Positions 5,090-6,516 of a stretch of 6,516 nt of DNA are shown here, one piece after another. The notes beneath the pieces are model-generated. The model saw only the letters and a program-made list of their open reading frames with translations, was not told the origin of the DNA and did not search any database. Each line of letters opens with the position of its first letter. Within the stretch, counting starts at the first letter, position 1. Origin of the DNA: Pseudomonadota bacterium (lineage in GTDB: Bacteria > Pseudomonadota > Alphaproteobacteria > Sphingomonadales > Sphingomonadaceae). The DNA lies in assembly GCA_023427285.1 (NCBI GenBank), contig JAEZBH010000397.1, positions 1 through 6,516 on the forward strand. The letters run 5' to 3'. The position numbers were made by a program, and so were the translations under genes.

Positions 5090-6516
5090 ATGCAAGAAAG
5101 CGCGCATCAGAGGACAGGGCGGGGGATCCTGAATTGGATCGAGCGGACGGGTAACCGGCTGCCGGACCCGGTGTTCCTGTTTCTCTATCTGATTGGGGTC
5201 TTGGTGCTCATCAGCATCGCGGCATCTGCTCTGGGGTGGTCTGCGCAGCATCCAACAGCGATTGATCCTGCAACGGGCGCAGGCACGGTGATTGAGGCGC
5301 AAAGCCTTGTGTCGCCAGAGAATATTCGCCGTCTCTGGGTGGATATGCCTGCAACCTTCACCCACTTCCACCCGCTTGGTTATGTGTTGGTGGTGATGCT
5401 GGGGGCGGGCGTTGCGGAACGCTCCGGGCTGTTCGGCACCGCCATGCGGGCCGGTGTTCGCAATGCGCCCGCCATGCTGCTGACGCCCATCGTCGCTTTT
5501 GTCGCCATGATGGGCAATCTGGCAGCGGATGCAGCCTATGTGGTGCTGATTCCACTGGCGGGTGTGATCTTTGCGGCGGCGGGACGTCATCCCAACGCGG
5601 GCATTGCGGCCGCCTTTGCCGGGGTGTCGGGCGGGTTCTCGGCAAACCTGCTGCCGGGCCAGTTGGACGCACTGCTGTTCGGCATTACCGAGGCGGCGGC
5701 TGAGACGGTCGTTCCCAACTGGGATGCCAACATTGCAGGCAACTGGTATTTCATCGCGGCGATGACCTTCGTGTTCCTGCCGGTGATCTGGTACGTGACC
5801 GACCGGATCGTCGAGCCGCGCCTTGGCCGCTATGTGCCGGAAGAGGATGCCAGCATTGCGATGGGCGCGCCGGATGCGCCGCTGACAGCCGAGGAAACGC
5901 GGGGCCTGAAACAGGCGGGTCTGGCGGTGCTGGGCGTGGTGGCGCTGTGGGCGTTCTTCACGGTGGGGCCGGGTACGCCGCTGATCGACCAGTCCGCGCC
6001 GCCAGAGGGTCGGCTGACGCCGTTCTACCGCTCGCTGGTTTCCGGCTTCTTCCTGCTGTTTCTGGCGGCGGGCTGGCTTTATGGCCGGGCGGCCGGAACG
6101 GTAAACAGCCACCGCGACGTGGTGAAGATGATGTCCGGCTCCATGGGCGACATGGCCTACTATCTGGTGCTGGCATTTGCCGCCGCGCACTTCGTGGCCA
6201 TGTTCAACTGGTCCAACCTCGGGCTTATTCTGGCCGTGCATGGCTCTGCCGGTTTGGGTGATCTGAACCTGCCGACGCCGCTGTTGCTCACGCTGATCGT
6301 GCTGGCCACTGCGCTCATCAACCTGTTTATCGGCTCGGCCAGCGCCAAGTGGGCGCTGCTGGCTCCGGTTCTGGTGCCGATGCTGATGTTGATGGGCATC
6401 AGCGCGGAAATGACGACCGCCGCCTACCGCGTGGGGGATGGCGCAACCAACATTATCTCGCCGCTCATGGTCTATTTCCCGCTCATTCTGGTGTTCTGCC
6501 AGCGCTGGCAGAAGAA
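5090..6516 (+). CDS. AbgT-family transporter, 3' end missing (475 residues seen)
   Basis: This inner-membrane carrier belongs to the AbgT family (E. coli AbgT, p-aminobenzoyl-glutamate uptake; Neisseria MtrF, sulfonamide efflux). The frame has no stop before the window end, and members have about 510-530 residues, so roughly 40-50 residues are missing. A short cytosolic N-terminus leads to the first membrane helix (about 27-50, after GNRLPDP). Further hydrophobic segments include HPLGYVLVVMLGAGVAERSGL and AADAAYVVLIPLAGVIF. Family marks are D193 (in GQLDALLFG), GSASAKW (415-421) and YRVGDGATNIISPL (446-459). These give S418, W421, R447, D450 and P458, within one residue of the MtrF positions I recall as important. 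The MtrF proline before the YRxGD motif is replaced by Ala (439, in GISAE). Direction (uptake or efflux) and substrate cannot be read from sequence. The gene has its own consensus ribosome binding site and follows a terminator, so it is probably an independent unit. Confidence 0.94.
   Translation, partial: MQESAHQRTGRGILNWIERTGNRLPDPVFLFLYLIGVLVLISIAASALGWSAQHPTAIDPATGAGTVIEAQSLVSPENIRRLWVDMPATFTHFHPLGYVLVVMLGAGVAERSGLFGTAMRAGVRNAPAMLLTPIVAFVAMMGNLAADAAYVVLIPLAGVIFAAAGRHPNAGIAAAFAGVSGGFSANLLPGQLDALLFGITEAAAETVVPNWDANIAGNWYFIAAMTFVFLPVIWYVTDRIVEPRLGRYVPEEDASIAMGAPDAPLTAEETRGLKQAGLAVLGVVALWAFFTVGPGTPLIDQSAPPEGRLTPFYRSLVSGFFLLFLAAGWLYGRAAGTVNSHRDVVKMMSGSMGDMAYYLVLAFAAAHFVAMFNWSNLGLILAVHGSAGLGDLNLPTPLLLTLIVLATALINLFIGSASAKWALLAPVLVPMLMLMGISAEMTTAAYRVGDGATNIISPLMVYFPLILVFCQRWQK

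Noticed and set aside
4463..6241. A 592-codon open frame on the - strand opposite the oxidoreductase and transporter genes
   Set aside because: It spans two well-supported + strand genes and a terminator, and its translation is Arg/His/Gln-rich without domains, so it is a codon-bias shadow.

Overview
The window is ordinary chromosomal DNA, GC-rich (by eye about 60%), and densely packed with metabolic genes. It has no mobile element, CRISPR array, RNA gene or phage gene that I can support. The protein styles (a roughly 700-residue-type enoyl-CoA hydratase/3-hydroxyacyl-CoA dehydrogenase, a Legionella-type single-chain iron-sulfur serine dehydratase, a short Lrp/AsnC regulator, an AbgT transporter) and the codon use suggest a proteobacterium, most likely an alphaproteobacterium. 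That placement is an inference, not a demonstration.

Layout, left to right: (1) the 3' part of a fatty-acid-oxidation bifunctional enzyme, + strand, cut by the window start exactly inside its NAD-binding glycine loop; (2) a 190-base gap with several inverted repeats, including a perfect-looking 12-bp hairpin that holds an AGGAGG Shine-Dalgarno sequence; (3) sdaA, L-serine dehydratase, + strand, with all four iron-sulfur cysteines and a C-terminal cysteine; (4) a 175-base gap with a small hairpin; (5) a 112-residue protein of unknown function, + strand; (6) a convergent Lrp/AsnC-family regulator, - strand; (7) a 122-base divergent control region with inverted repeats; (8) a saccharopine dehydrogenase/lysine 6-dehydrogenase-type oxidoreductase, + strand; (9) a strong intrinsic terminator; (10) an AbgT-family transporter, + strand, cut by the window end.

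The common theme is amino-acid and acyl-CoA catabolism. Serine dehydratase makes pyruvate and ammonia. The saccharopine/lysine dehydrogenase-like enzyme, divergent from an Lrp/AsnC regulator, probably acts on lysine or a related amino acid. The AbgT carrier probably moves an aromatic-amino-acyl or peptide-like compound. The acyl-CoA enzyme handles beta-oxidation intermediates, which include crotonyl-CoA, an end product of lysine breakdown. Only the regulator/oxidoreductase pair is a convincing functional unit. The other genes may simply be neighbours, and the terminator at about 4980-5008 separates the transporter from the oxidoreductase. I did not find a clearly new biological system. The best second looks are the SD-containing hairpin before sdaA, the unknown 112-residue protein, and the divergent regulatory region.
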